NCBI RefSeq assembly: GCF_030651835.1
Contig: NZ_JAUSBX010000137.1
Coordinates: 1 to 64,000, forward strand
Direction of reading: 5' to 3'
Length of the DNA: 64,000 bases
Source: Methylicorpusculum sp.
Lineage (GTDB): Bacteria; Pseudomonadota; Gammaproteobacteria; Methylococcales; Methylomonadaceae
Shown: positions 1 through 8,327 of the stretch, one piece after another
How positions within the stretch are numbered: position 1 is the stretch's first letter
How the letters are laid out: every line of letters starts with the position of its first letter
The notes under the pieces: model-generated
Database searches by the model: none
What the model saw: only the letters and a program-made list of their open reading frames with translations
What the model was told of the DNA's origin: nothing
Made by a program: the position numbers and the translations under genes

Positions 1-2
1 AA

Positions 3-191
3 AACTGCGTCTCGCGCAGTACCTTGATGGGATTGGTATTTCAATTAGCGCTGACGGCCGAGAAGAGTTGGCGCAAGATACAAGGTTTTAAACGAATACC
101 GGAAGTGATTGAGGGCATCCGTTTCCATGACGGCATTGCCATTATCACAGAGGCAGAGAAAATGGAAGAAACGCAGCAGATGGCCGCCTAA
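3..191 (+). pseudogene. IS256/mutator-type transposase, C-terminal end (cut by window edge)
   Basis: The frame open from base 3 to a TAA at 189-191 gives 62 residues resembling the C-terminus of IS256-family transposases: a segment like LVFQLALTAEKSWRKI, then GFKRIPEVI and GIRFHDGIAI. The rest lies outside the window, so an intact element cannot be excluded. No terminal inverted repeat was recognised downstream. The family call rests on resemblance to remembered C-termini. Confidence 0.6.
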
Positions 192-457
192 TTCAAATGG
201 GTTATACACCAGATTTGACTATAGCTCATCTGGAATGCGTTTACGCGGTCTAACGGCTCCAGCAATCCATGGCGTTGATGTACTCAACTACTAAAGTATA
301 CATAGCCTAATCTAAGCGTATTGACTCAAAAATGTCACCAAATCTTCATCAAACATTAAACGTTTTGTCATAAATAACTTTTAGACTCAATCCGTCTTGA
401 TGTTTTTTGACGCAGATTAATTCCCGGTTTATTTCCATCTACTTAGGAGCAAATTCA

Positions 458-1186
458 ATGAATACCCGTGCTAAAAAAGTTTTTTCAGCCGCACTAATCA
501 GTGGCGGTCTTATGTTTTCAGGTTTATCAGAAGCGGTTTTGATGGATCGCGGTAACGGCATGATTTATGACACGGTTCTTGATGTCACCTGGTTGCAAGA
601 TGCAAATTATGCAAAAACCTCAGGTCAGCATGAAACTGGATTAATGAATTGGGAACAAGCAAACGCTTGGGCCGCTAGTCTGGTTTATGGCGGTGTCAGC
701 GATTGGCGTTTGCCGACTTTGTCAGCAGCTAACAGCTCGGCTTTTGAGTATGAATTTGCTTATGACGGCAGCACTGATTACGGTTATAACATTACCAGTC
801 CGAATTCTGAATTGGCTTATATGTATCACGTCAATCTTTTAAACAGAGGCTTTTATTCAATGTTTGGAGATGAAGCGCAATTGGGCTGGAATGAAACGCC
901 GAATGCCTTTTTTAGAGACGGTGTAACGAACCAGGCTAAGTCAATCGCAAATCTGGAAGCCAACGTATTCTGGACAAACCTGGAATATGCTCCTGACAAT
1001 GCTTCATTTGCATGGGCTTTTGCAACTGATTTTGGTGTTCAAAGCGATCTTAATAAAAATGGCGAGTATCTGGCGTGGGCAGTACGTTCCGGTGATATAG
1101 CGGCAGTTCCTCTGCCTGCTCCGGTCTGGTTTTTGGGCAGCAGTCTTTTGGGTTTGATGGGCTTACGCAGAAAAGGCGCAATCTGA
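458..1186 (+). CDS. Secreted DUF1566-like protein with VPLPA-CTERM sorting signal
   Basis: A 242-residue exported protein. The start at 458 follows TAGGAG by about 8 bases; an upstream in-frame ATG at 407 lacks a ribosome site. Residues 1-26 form a signal peptide. The body has features of the DUF1566/Lcl C-terminal family: DRGNGMIYDTVLDVTWLQD early, NWEQANAWAASL, then SDWRLPT. The C-terminus is a textbook VPLPA-CTERM anchor: VPLPAPVWFLGSSLLGL followed by basic LRRKG. Such proteins are processed by an exosortase/archaeosortase-like system and are common in methanotrophs with exopolysaccharide. The binding partner is unknown. It stands alone between a transposase remnant and a gene-poor region. 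Confidence 0.8.
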   Translation: MNTRAKKVFSAALISGGLMFSGLSEAVLMDRGNGMIYDTVLDVTWLQDANYAKTSGQHETGLMNWEQANAWAASLVYGGVSDWRLPTLSAANSSAFEYEFAYDGSTDYGYNITSPNSELAYMYHVNLLNRGFYSMFGDEAQLGWNETPNAFFRDGVTNQAKSIANLEANVFWTNLEYAPDNASFAWAFATDFGVQSDLNKNGEYLAWAVRSGDIAAVPLPAPVWFLGSSLLGLMGLRRKGAI

Positions 1187-1406
1187 TTGTTTGAGGTCTT
1201 GGTCAACAAGGCCTTCACGGATTCATCGGGGTAGGGCAGGGACGATTTCAATTGCTCTGGATAAATAGAGGCTCTACGAGGAAATTCAATAGTCAGAACT
1301 TTTCGTGGCGATATTCCAAGTCATTGTCCGTCTTTTGTATTTCCGTCAGAAAGTTTTCGCATCGCTGTATTCTCAATAAATCAATGCTATGTCATTGAAT
1401 CCTAAT

Positions 1407-1437
1407 CACCAACAGCAAACCGCGTTTGCTGTTGGTG
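1407..1437. repeat. Perfect 14-bp inverted repeat with 3-base loop
   Basis: The arms CACCAACAGCAAAC (1407-1420) and its exact complement (1424-1437) flank the loop CGC. No T run follows on either strand, so it is not a standard intrinsic terminator. It lies about 220 bases after the VPLPA-CTERM gene. It could be a transcript-end stabiliser, a REP-like unit or a protein-binding palindrome. Confidence 0.6.
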
Positions 1438-1587
1438 AACTTCACGTAAAAATAATAGCAGTTGATTCTCGAAGCGCATTGATTGTCATAAAACTGCAAT
1501 ATTTTAGCTTCATTATTCCTTGAGAAATAGCTGGCGGTCTTGCTGGCTTAACCAAACCAATAAACCCAATATGAGCAGTTGATTGGC

Positions 1588-1800
1588 TCAACATTTGGTG
1601 CTATTGGTGTTTCGTGACCAATGAACATCGTCCGCACCGAAGGTTTCAACGTGCATTATATTTTCGATGCGACGTCTGCTTTTGCTGCCTAATAGCGGTT
1701 TGTTAATCCGGAAATAATGCGAATCGCCATGTGCCAACACAACCGGTTTGCCATAGCTGACTGCTTCTGCTTCGGCTTTAGCAAAAGTAAGAAGCACCAT
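1588..1800 (-). pseudogene. Metallophosphoesterase-like C-terminal remnant
   Basis: A 70-codon frame reads GKPVVLAHGDSHYFRINKPL, then RRIENIMHVETFG and DDVHW. This resembles the C-terminal part of secreted calcineurin-like phosphoesterases, where the GDSHYFR and RVETFG segments are typical. A stop lies a few codons upstream of the first ATG and nothing resembling the N-terminal metal-binding core is found, so it is read as a decayed fragment. Assignment is from memory of the motif. Confidence 0.45.
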
Positions 1801-2308
1801 GATGCTTGTTATAACGCATTACAACTGAATCATTGTTTCCATCTCCGTGCATGATTTATTTTTTAAAACAAAAGGGAAAGTCGCTAGTCCGGCACTATTT
1901 TGTTGTCGTAATTGTTATCGGAACGATATAGAGAGATCGGATAAAGACTAAATTGACAGAGTCCTTAAGCGCATTCCGGACCGACACGATCTTGTTATTG
2001 AAGTTATAGTCCTAGTTAAGCCATATTCCTTGACGCTTACAATGAACGGATGGGTGGGGAAAAGAATGTAGATTTATATACAGCACTATTTAACATAATA
2101 TACATTATAGGCATTTTAGTGAATGCTAAATTGAACTAAAAGGAGGCAGATTAATCTCAAAAAATAAATAAAATCGTGGTCTTTGATCGTGCGTCTTTAA
2201 GTTTCTTTATGCCCTAAGCATAATAGCCTATAATTTTCGACTGTTAATTTTCTTACTTTAAGCCGCTCACTCTGTAGACTATGAATTCTAATTCTTTTCA
2301 AACATACT

Positions 2309-5300
2309 TTGTCAGAATCAAAGTTACAAAACATGTTGCGATATAAACGTGTAATAAAAAGATTTTTAGCGTTGAGCTTGTTGACAGTCATGATATTTTT
2401 TATCGTTTCTGCGGCTAAATTCGTCAAGGAAGAAACCAAATCCTCAAAGTATCAATCGGAATATCTCTCCAGCATCGCTCAAAAGCTTGATTTTAAGGTG
2501 GAGCCTGGGCCTAATTCTAAAATCCGTTATCCTAAATACGGCCCATACGATCAAAGGCTGGGATATACCTTATTACCTGATGCCATATCAAAACTGGAAA
2601 AGTCAGGTTACAGCGTTGTTGCTCAAGCAAAATCCTCCGAAATGATGGATCAGCTATTTGATTATGGCCTCTATCCGATTTATCAGGAGAAAACCCAGAC
2701 CGGCTTGCGTATCACCGATCAAAACGAAAATATCTTATTCAGTGCCAATTATCCTACCTACGGCTATCCGACTTTTGAATCCATACCGTCACTTGTTCTG
2801 CAAACTCTGTTATTCATCGAGAATCGTGAATTACTTGACGATACTCACACCAACAAAAATCCTGCGGTTGAATGGGATCGGCTAGGTTTTGCCGGTGTTC
2901 AATTAATTGCTAAAAAACTGGGATCGAATATTAACGTTCCAGGAGGTAGTACTTTGGCTACACAACTGGAAAAATACAGGCATTCCCCAGAAGGAATAAC
3001 TAGGACCTTGTCCGACAAATTTATACAAATGGGTAGCGCATCGCTTAGAGCTTATCTGTTAGGTCCTGACACTCGTGAGATGCGGAAAATAATTGCTCAT
3101 ACCTATTTAAACTCGATGCCTTTGGCGGCAACGCCAAAGCTGGGTGAAATTCATGGTTTAGGTGATGGTTTGTCAGCGTGGTTTGGTGCGGATTTTAATG
3201 AAGTCAATACGCTGTTATCAGACCCATCTATAAATCAATCTACCGAAATTACGCCGGCTCAGGCGCAAGCTTTCCGTCAAGTTTTAAGTTTATTATTATC
3301 ACAAAGAAGACCCTCTTACCTGCTTGGATCGGGATTTGAAGCATTACAAACATTGACTGATAGTTACTTGCGCATAATGGCGACACAAGGTGTTATTTCA
3401 GAGGCGTTGCGCGATGCGGCACTACAAGCTCAAGTTGTTATTCCTCCTCGTGAAAACTCCGTTCCGGCCAGATTCATGGTGGAAAAGAAAACACAGTCCG
3501 TGCTGCGCTCCCGATTAGCCAGAGCGATTGGTGTGAAATCAATTTATGAACTCGACCGGCTTGATTTAAGCGTTAAGACAACGATTGATTTCGAAACGCA
3601 AAAATCAGTTGCCAAAGCCTTGAGACGACTGAGTGAACCCGATGGCGCAAAAGCTGCTGGAGCAGTCGGTTTCAGACTTTTATCCGAAACAAACGATCCC
3701 TCCCCTATCATTTATAGTTTGATGTTATTTGAACGTGGGGATAAAGGAAATCTTTTGCGGATTCAGACTGATAACTATGACCAGCCTTTGGATATTAACG
3801 AAGGAATCAAATTGGACTTAGGTTCAACCTCAAAATTAAGGACGATGGTCAATTATTTAGAGATCATCAGCTTGATTTATGGCCAATTTAAAGACTTTTC
3901 AGCCGAAGAACTCACCAAAGTACCGCTTCATCCGCGTGACTATTTGTCGGCTTGGGTTATCGGTCATCTCAAGACAACTCCGGATATAAGTCTGGAAGCA
4001 TTATTGAATCAGGCATTAGACAGGCGTTATTCGGCAAGTCCGGGAGAAAGTTTTTTTACCGGCGGAGGTTTGCATCGGTTTAATAATTTCACGCGTGACG
4101 AGAATAACAAGATCATGTCGGTCCGTAATGCGCTTAAGGACTCTGTCAATTTAGTCTTTATCCGACTAATGCGGGATATTGTTTATCATCACCTCTATAA
4201 ACCCGGCGGAATAGCCCGGTGGATGGAAGATCCAAATGACGCCAGAAGACAAGAATATTTAGAACATTTTGCCGATCAGGAAGGTCAGGTTTATTTGCGG
4301 CGTTTTTACTCCCGTTATAAAGGTAAAAGCGCGCAAGAGGTGCTTGAAATGCTGGCCAGAAGAGTTAAGCCCAAAGCCTCCAGATTGACCATGCTTTACC
4401 AAGCCATTTATCCGGACAGCGACATAGACGCGTTGACCGCTTTTCTGAAAAGCCATTTGCCGGCATCTGCATTGGCAAATGAAAAAATTGATAAGTTGAA
4501 GGATAAATATTCACCCGCAACATTCAACCTGCAAGATCAAGGCTATATCACCAAAATACATCCACTGGAACTTTGGCTGGCCAATTATATGGCTAATCAT
4601 CCGGAAGCTGACCGAGACGATATCATCGAAGCCAGTGCAGAACAAAGGATCGATGTTTATCGCTGGTTGTTTAAGAGTACCCGGAAAAATGCACAAAACC
4701 GCCGAATTATGACTCTTCTTGAAGCAAAAGCTTTTGAGGAAATCCACAGGGATTGGCAGCGTGTAGGCTATCCGTTTGGGCGTTTAACTCCCTCTTATGC
4801 AACTTCAATAGGCGCCTCGGGTGATCGCCCTGTTGCTTTGGCCGAGTTGATGGGAGTATTGCAAAATAATGGTGTTAAACAACCGTTAATACGCTTTGAA
4901 AAGCTTCATTTTGCAGAAGGCACTCCTTATGAGACAACGATGAACCGATTATCTGATCAAGGTATTCGTGTTTTTGCTCCTGAAGTTGCCAAAGTCGCTA
5001 AAGAGGCACTGCTGGGTGTAGTCCAAGGCGGAACTGCGACTCGACTAAGAGGTGTTTACACGGATGCCCAAGGAACTCAGCTTGCTGTTGGTGGTAAAAC
5101 AGGAACCGGCGATCATAGGCGGCAAGTAAGAGGCGAGCGAGGAGTATTGCTGCAATCACAATTCATTAGCCGTGCTGCGACATTTGCATTTTTTATGGGC
5201 GATCGTTTCTTCGGCGTTATAACGGCCTATGTGGAAGGTCCTGAAGCTGAAAAATACCGATTTACCAGTTCCTTGCCGGTACAAATTATCAAATCATTGG

Positions 5301-5395
5301 AGCCAACCCTGGCCCCGCTTATCAGAAAGCCATTCGGCATAGACAAAACAAAGCAAGAAGTAAACCTTGTGGCAACAGATAAAAACCATTCTTGA
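2309..5395 (+). CDS. Bifunctional class A penicillin-binding protein (GT51 plus transpeptidase), divergent
   Basis: A 1028-residue inner-membrane protein of peptidoglycan synthesis with one N-terminal membrane anchor (about residues 17-35). The TTG at 2309 opens the frame; ATG at 2333 is an equally possible start, as neither has a clear ribosome site. The glycosyltransferase-51 region (about 150-310) shows IENRELL around E171, GGSTLATQLEKY and a YLNSMPLA segment. The usual RKxxE motif seems replaced by DKFIQ, so the second catalytic Glu may be missing. The transpeptidase region keeps all three motifs: S506-T-S-K509, S612-V-N614 and K930-T-G932. Large insertions separate SxN and KTG, making the protein longer than E. 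coli PBP1a/1b. It overlaps the next gene by 4 bases. Confidence 0.85.
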   Translation: MSESKLQNMLRYKRVIKRFLALSLLTVMIFFIVSAAKFVKEETKSSKYQSEYLSSIAQKLDFKVEPGPNSKIRYPKYGPYDQRLGYTLLPDAISKLEKSGYSVVAQAKSSEMMDQLFDYGLYPIYQEKTQTGLRITDQNENILFSANYPTYGYPTFESIPSLVLQTLLFIENRELLDDTHTNKNPAVEWDRLGFAGVQLIAKKLGSNINVPGGSTLATQLEKYRHSPEGITRTLSDKFIQMGSASLRAYLLGPDTREMRKIIAHTYLNSMPLAATPKLGEIHGLGDGLSAWFGADFNEVNTLLSDPSINQSTEITPAQAQAFRQVLSLLLSQRRPSYLLGSGFEALQTLTDSYLRIMATQGVISEALRDAALQAQVVIPPRENSVPARFMVEKKTQSVLRSRLARAIGVKSIYELDRLDLSVKTTIDFETQKSVAKALRRLSEPDGAKAAGAVGFRLLSETNDPSPIIYSLMLFERGDKGNLLRIQTDNYDQPLDINEGIKLDLGSTSKLRTMVNYLEIISLIYGQFKDFSAEELTKVPLHPRDYLSAWVIGHLKTTPDISLEALLNQALDRRYSASPGESFFTGGGLHRFNNFTRDENNKIMSVRNALKDSVNLVFIRLMRDIVYHHLYKPGGIARWMEDPNDARRQEYLEHFADQEGQVYLRRFYSRYKGKSAQEVLEMLARRVKPKASRLTMLYQAIYPDSDIDALTAFLKSHLPASALANEKIDKLKDKYSPATFNLQDQGYITKIHPLELWLANYMANHPEADRDDIIEASAEQRIDVYRWLFKSTRKNAQNRRIMTLLEAKAFEEIHRDWQRVGYPFGRLTPSYATSIGASGDRPVALAELMGVLQNNGVKQPLIRFEKLHFAEGTPYETTMNRLSDQGIRVFAPEVAKVAKEALLGVVQGGTATRLRGVYTDAQGTQLAVGGKTGTGDHRRQVRGERGVLLQSQFISRAATFAFFMGDRFFGVITAYVEGPEAEKYRFTSSLPVQIIKSLEPTLAPLIRKPFGIDKTKQEVNLVATDKNHS

Positions 5396-6237
5396 TACCG
5401 TCACCCATGGTTAACTTGCCTTATTTTGATGAATTGCTTAAATTGCTGGAACAAGACGGTCTTGTTGAAAAGTCGTTTGGTAAGCACGTGCATTGGGGTT
5501 GCTGGGATCAGCCTGATCAGGCAACATTGTCAGTAGATGATTTTATTAAAGCCACAGAAAATTTGACGCATAAGCTATGTGCATCGGCTGAAATAAAAGA
5601 AGGCATGACAGTTTTGGATGTGGGTTGTGGTTTTGGCGGCACGCTTGCTCATTTGCAAGAAACAGGCAGTAATCTGAAATTATACGGTCTAAATTTAGAT
5701 ATAAGACAATTGTATCGGGCCAGTAATAATTTGCTGAATACGGCTTCCAGTCCCTATCTTCTTGTCAACGGCAATGCGTGTTCCCTGCCCTTTTCCGATC
5801 AATCCATAAATTGTGTTCTGGCGGTTGAATGCATATTCCATTTTCCTGACAGGGCATCATTTTTTCGGGAGGTTTTCAGGGTTTTAAAACCGGGTGGAAC
5901 GCTGGTAATTTCAGATTTTGTACCTCAAACGTGGCTGGCGCCTTTGACGCAAATAAAATTACCCAGCCCCTTTGGTTTTCATTTTTATGGTCATTGCCAG
6001 TTTGATTTCACTATTGATAAATATCGCAATCTGGCGAAAGAAACTGGATTTTCTGCAAAAGATGAGCTCGATATTACCTCAAATACATTGCCGACTTACC
6101 GCTTTCTGCGGCGTTTTGCTAAAGATGTAGGTTTTTATAATGTTTCCGCAATAATGGAGACAGCAACCGCTGAAATGGTCAGTCGTATGGGCTGGTTGGA
6201 TTATTTGATTTTATCCTATCGAAAAGAATCGCAATAG
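5392..6237 (+). CDS. SAM-dependent methyltransferase (class I, type 11)
   Basis: A protein of about 281 residues with the class I SAM-binding fold: motif I VLDVGCGFGGTLAHL, then an acidic post-I strand (LYGLNLD), AVECIFHFP and a VLKPGGTLVISDF segment. It resembles small-molecule and lipid methyltransferases such as UbiE and sterol or phospholipid enzymes. The substrate cannot be read from sequence. The frame opens with TTG at 5392 inside the stop of the penicillin-binding protein gene; ATG at 5407 is an alternative. The overlap implies translational coupling, so the substrate may be envelope-related, which is inference. Confidence 0.75.
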   Translation: MIPSPMVNLPYFDELLKLLEQDGLVEKSFGKHVHWGCWDQPDQATLSVDDFIKATENLTHKLCASAEIKEGMTVLDVGCGFGGTLAHLQETGSNLKLYGLNLDIRQLYRASNNLLNTASSPYLLVNGNACSLPFSDQSINCVLAVECIFHFPDRASFFREVFRVLKPGGTLVISDFVPQTWLAPLTQIKLPSPFGFHFYGHCQFDFTIDKYRNLAKETGFSAKDELDITSNTLPTYRFLRRFAKDVGFYNVSAIMETATAEMVSRMGWLDYLILSYRKESQ

Positions 6238-6276
6238 AAGTTGCTTTTTCAGCAATTTCATCTGCTGTTTAATCAT

Positions 6277-6453
6277 TCAGGTCCATTCTGTTTTAACAAC
6301 TTTACAACGAACGCATTGATAAAGAGTACTTAGTTTTCCAAACTTGACATCAAACTTTTTTTCTTTAACGATCTGCCATTTATGAAAGCCGTTTTTGCAC
6401 ATGATGTTTTTTTTATCATGCGGCTTTTTTTTGAATTCAATAATTTCGGCCAT
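6277..6453 (-). CDS. Small Cys-containing hypothetical protein
   Basis: A 58-residue basic protein from ATG at 6453; a TTG two codons upstream is possible. It has C19, H24 and a CVRC pair (C47, C50), followed by KVVKTEW, which could form a small zinc ribbon. Only 20 bases separate its start from the divergent peroxiredoxin gene, so each promoter would overlap the other gene. No named family is recognised. The Cys spacing and lack of a competing frame support a real gene. Confidence 0.5.
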   Translation of the reverse strand: MAEIIEFKKKPHDKKNIMCKNGFHKWQIVKEKKFDVKFGKLSTLYQCVRCKVVKTEWT

Positions 6454-6473
6454 ACTCAAGGTACATCATACAA

Positions 6474-6938
6474 ATGGAAGCATTGACACCCGGGCAAATC
6501 AGCCCTGATTTTTCACTCAAAGACGCTAAAGGCATCAGCCATCAACTGGCTCAATATAGAGGTAAATGGGTTATCCTTTATTTTTACCCCAAAGACAATA
6601 CGCCTGGATGTACTGTCGAAGCGTGTCAATTTAGAGATCATGATCTAACGCTAAAAGCTTTGAACGCTGTTGTACTGGGCGTTAGCACCGATACAATCAG
6701 CAGCCATGAAAAATTTATAAACAACCAATCACTGCCTTTTACGCTGTTATCCGATTCAGATGGCAAAGTCAGCCAATCTTACGGTGCGTTGTTTAAACTG
6801 GGTCCGATTAAATTCAGCAAGCGGCACACCTTTATTATCAATCCGGAAGGCTTGATTACCAGGATATACAGGCAGGTCAAACCCGCCAAACACAGCGAAG
6901 AAGTCATTGAGGCAATAAAAACTGCTGGTCGTGATTAA
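6474..6938 (+). CDS. bcp: Thiol peroxidase, Bcp/PrxQ-type peroxiredoxin
   Basis: A 154-residue cytoplasmic peroxidase reducing H2O2 and organic hydroperoxides with thioredoxin-type reductants. The peroxidatic Cys is C46 in FYPKDNTPGCTVEA, and C51 lies five residues later, the spacing of atypical 2-Cys PrxQ enzymes. VLGVSTD and the FSKRHTFIINPEG segment complete the fold. Length is normal for the family. It stands alone and is followed by a terminator-like hairpin at 6965-7010. Confidence 0.93.
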   Translation: MEALTPGQISPDFSLKDAKGISHQLAQYRGKWVILYFYPKDNTPGCTVEACQFRDHDLTLKALNAVVLGVSTDTISSHEKFINNQSLPFTLLSDSDGKVSQSYGALFKLGPIKFSKRHTFIINPEGLITRIYRQVKPAKHSEEVIEAIKTAGRD

Positions 6939-6964
6939 TTTCCGTTCGTGGAAATAAACATAGG

Positions 6965-7010
6965 GGCAGGTGCCATAGCAACTCTAAGTCACCTGCCATA
7001 CTCATTTTTT
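6965..7010 (+). terminator. Terminator-like hairpin after bcp
   Basis: GGCAGGTG (6965-6972) pairs with CACCTGCC (6990-6997) across a 17-base loop, followed after seven bases by six T residues. The long loop and gap make it imperfect. It lies between the convergent bcp and TetR genes and runs into the 3' end of the TetR frame. Confidence 0.5.
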
Positions 7011-7604
7011 ATGAATCGCGTGCCAGGCAGCAAGCCAGGCCGGGGATTGATAACTATCCACTGATTTGGTCAAATTTCCTGATACGGCCATGACTAATGT
7101 GTGATTTATTATTCCAAAAAATAAGGTATAAACCATCATAGGGTCCATATTTTTGATCTCTTCTGCTTTGATGCCAGCTTGAATTATTTTTATTATTTTT
7201 ATAAATGGCGCTGTTTCTATAAGAGGCTTTTCGTCAGGTAAAAACTCAGAAAGTTTGATCACGAATAAAAATTCAATGATATCCGGCGCATCTTGAGCCA
7301 ATCTAAATAATAATCCTACAACTTCCCTCAATTGTTCCGAAGGTTTTTTGTTACATCGACGAATATCGTCGATAGAAATACTTAAACTGTCGATAATGTT
7401 GGCGTAAAGAGCGGCCGCTATCGTTTGTTTATTTTTAAAATGCTGGTAAACGCCACTGGTTGTTTTGATACCCGCTTCTTTAGCGATATCAGTCAATGAC
7501 GTATTAAAAAAACCTTTTTTGGCGAATAATCTTAAAGCAGCCAGGAGTATTTCATCCGGAGTGTCCAGCTTTTTATTGTTATTATTTTCTATTTCTTGTT
7601 CCAT
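7002..7604 (-). CDS. TetR/AcrR-family transcriptional regulator
   Basis: A 200-residue one-component regulator. The N-terminal helix-turn-helix is clear: ILLAALRLFAKKGFFNTSL, DIAKEAGIKTTSGVYQHFKN, then KQTIAAALY. The C-terminal ligand domain is not assignable. There is no divergently transcribed partner and the upstream 150 bases to pgsA hold no gene, so the regulon is unknown. ATG at 7604 is used; an Asn-rich tract (NNNN) lies near the N-terminus. Confidence 0.85.
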   Translation of the reverse strand: MEQEIENNNNKKLDTPDEILLAALRLFAKKGFFNTSLTDIAKEAGIKTTSGVYQHFKNKQTIAAALYANIIDSLSISIDDIRRCNKKPSEQLREVVGLLFRLAQDAPDIIEFLFVIKLSEFLPDEKPLIETAPFIKIIKIIQAGIKAEEIKNMDPMMVYTLFFGIINHTLVMAVSGNLTKSVDSYQSPAWLAAWHAIHKK

Positions 7605-7757
7605 TTTCGCTTTTTGGCAGCAAAATCAATGTGCTACTTATAAATAAATTGTTAGAAAAAACAATGCTCAGTGTTTAAATCCACTTCACTGTCGAATGGG
7701 ATTTTGTAACCTAAGCATGTCACCAGATCAGTTAACCTATCTGTCTTTGTAATCAGC

Positions 7758-8327
7758 TTAAAGCGTATCATTTTGAATGACATTCCAAGCGGCTTTTAAG
7801 TAATTGATCATTGACCATAATGTCAGAAAAGCCGCTAAATACAGTAAAAAATATCCGGATGTTTTAACCGGAAAACCAGCTATATCATGGCTGTAGAGAA
7901 GAAATGATATGGCGAGCATCTGCGCACTGGTTTTCCATTTACCCAATTCAGAGACTTTCACTTTAGCTCTTTGTCCCAATTCGGCCATCCATTCTCTTAA
8001 CGAAGCAATGGTAATTTCGCGGCCGATAATAATGGCCGCGGGAATAGCCAGATAAGGCGAGCCATCCTGCTGAACAATCAAAACCAAAACAAATGCGACC
8101 ATTAATTTATCAGCAACCGGATCTAAAAAAGCACCAAAGCGTGTTTCCAATCCCATTTTTCTGGCCAAATAACCATCCAGCCAATCGGTAAAGCCGGCAA
8201 CCACAAAAATAAGTGTACTCGCCAGATTAGCGTGTTCCCAGGGTAAATAAAAAAACACCGCCAATAAAGGAATCAAAAAGATTCTTAGCAAGGTTAAATG
8301 AGTTGGTAAGTTTAATTTAATTGCCAT
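7758..8327 (-). CDS. pgsA: CDP-diacylglycerol-glycerol-3-phosphate 3-phosphatidyltransferase
   Basis: A 189-residue inner-membrane enzyme making phosphatidylglycerophosphate from CDP-diacylglycerol and glycerol-3-phosphate, the first committed step to PG and cardiolipin. The CDP-alcohol phosphotransferase signature is complete: DGYLARKMGLETRFG, then AFLDPVAD, holding the conserved Asp residues. Four or so hydrophobic segments follow. The start is set at ATG 8327 (MAIKLNLPTHLTLLR), which matches family N-termini; the frame extends upstream inside uvrC. It overlaps the uvrC stop by 11 bases, the standard uvrC-pgsA pairing. Confidence 0.93.
   Translation of the reverse strand: MAIKLNLPTHLTLLRIFLIPLLAVFFYLPWEHANLASTLIFVVAGFTDWLDGYLARKMGLETRFGAFLDPVADKLMVAFVLVLIVQQDGSPYLAIPAAIIIGREITIASLREWMAELGQRAKVKVSELGKWKTSAQMLAISFLLYSHDIAGFPVKTSGYFLLYLAAFLTLWSMINYLKAAWNVIQNDTL

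Larger units (their letters stand above)
1187..2308. other. Gene-poor interval of about 1.1 kb
   Basis: No intact gene is supported. It holds a strong hairpin (1407-1437) and a phosphoesterase-like remnant (1588-1800, minus). An AAAGGAGG-like string near 2139 is not followed by a convincing start codon. The rest is A+T-rich with no recognised RNA gene. Confidence 0.5.
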
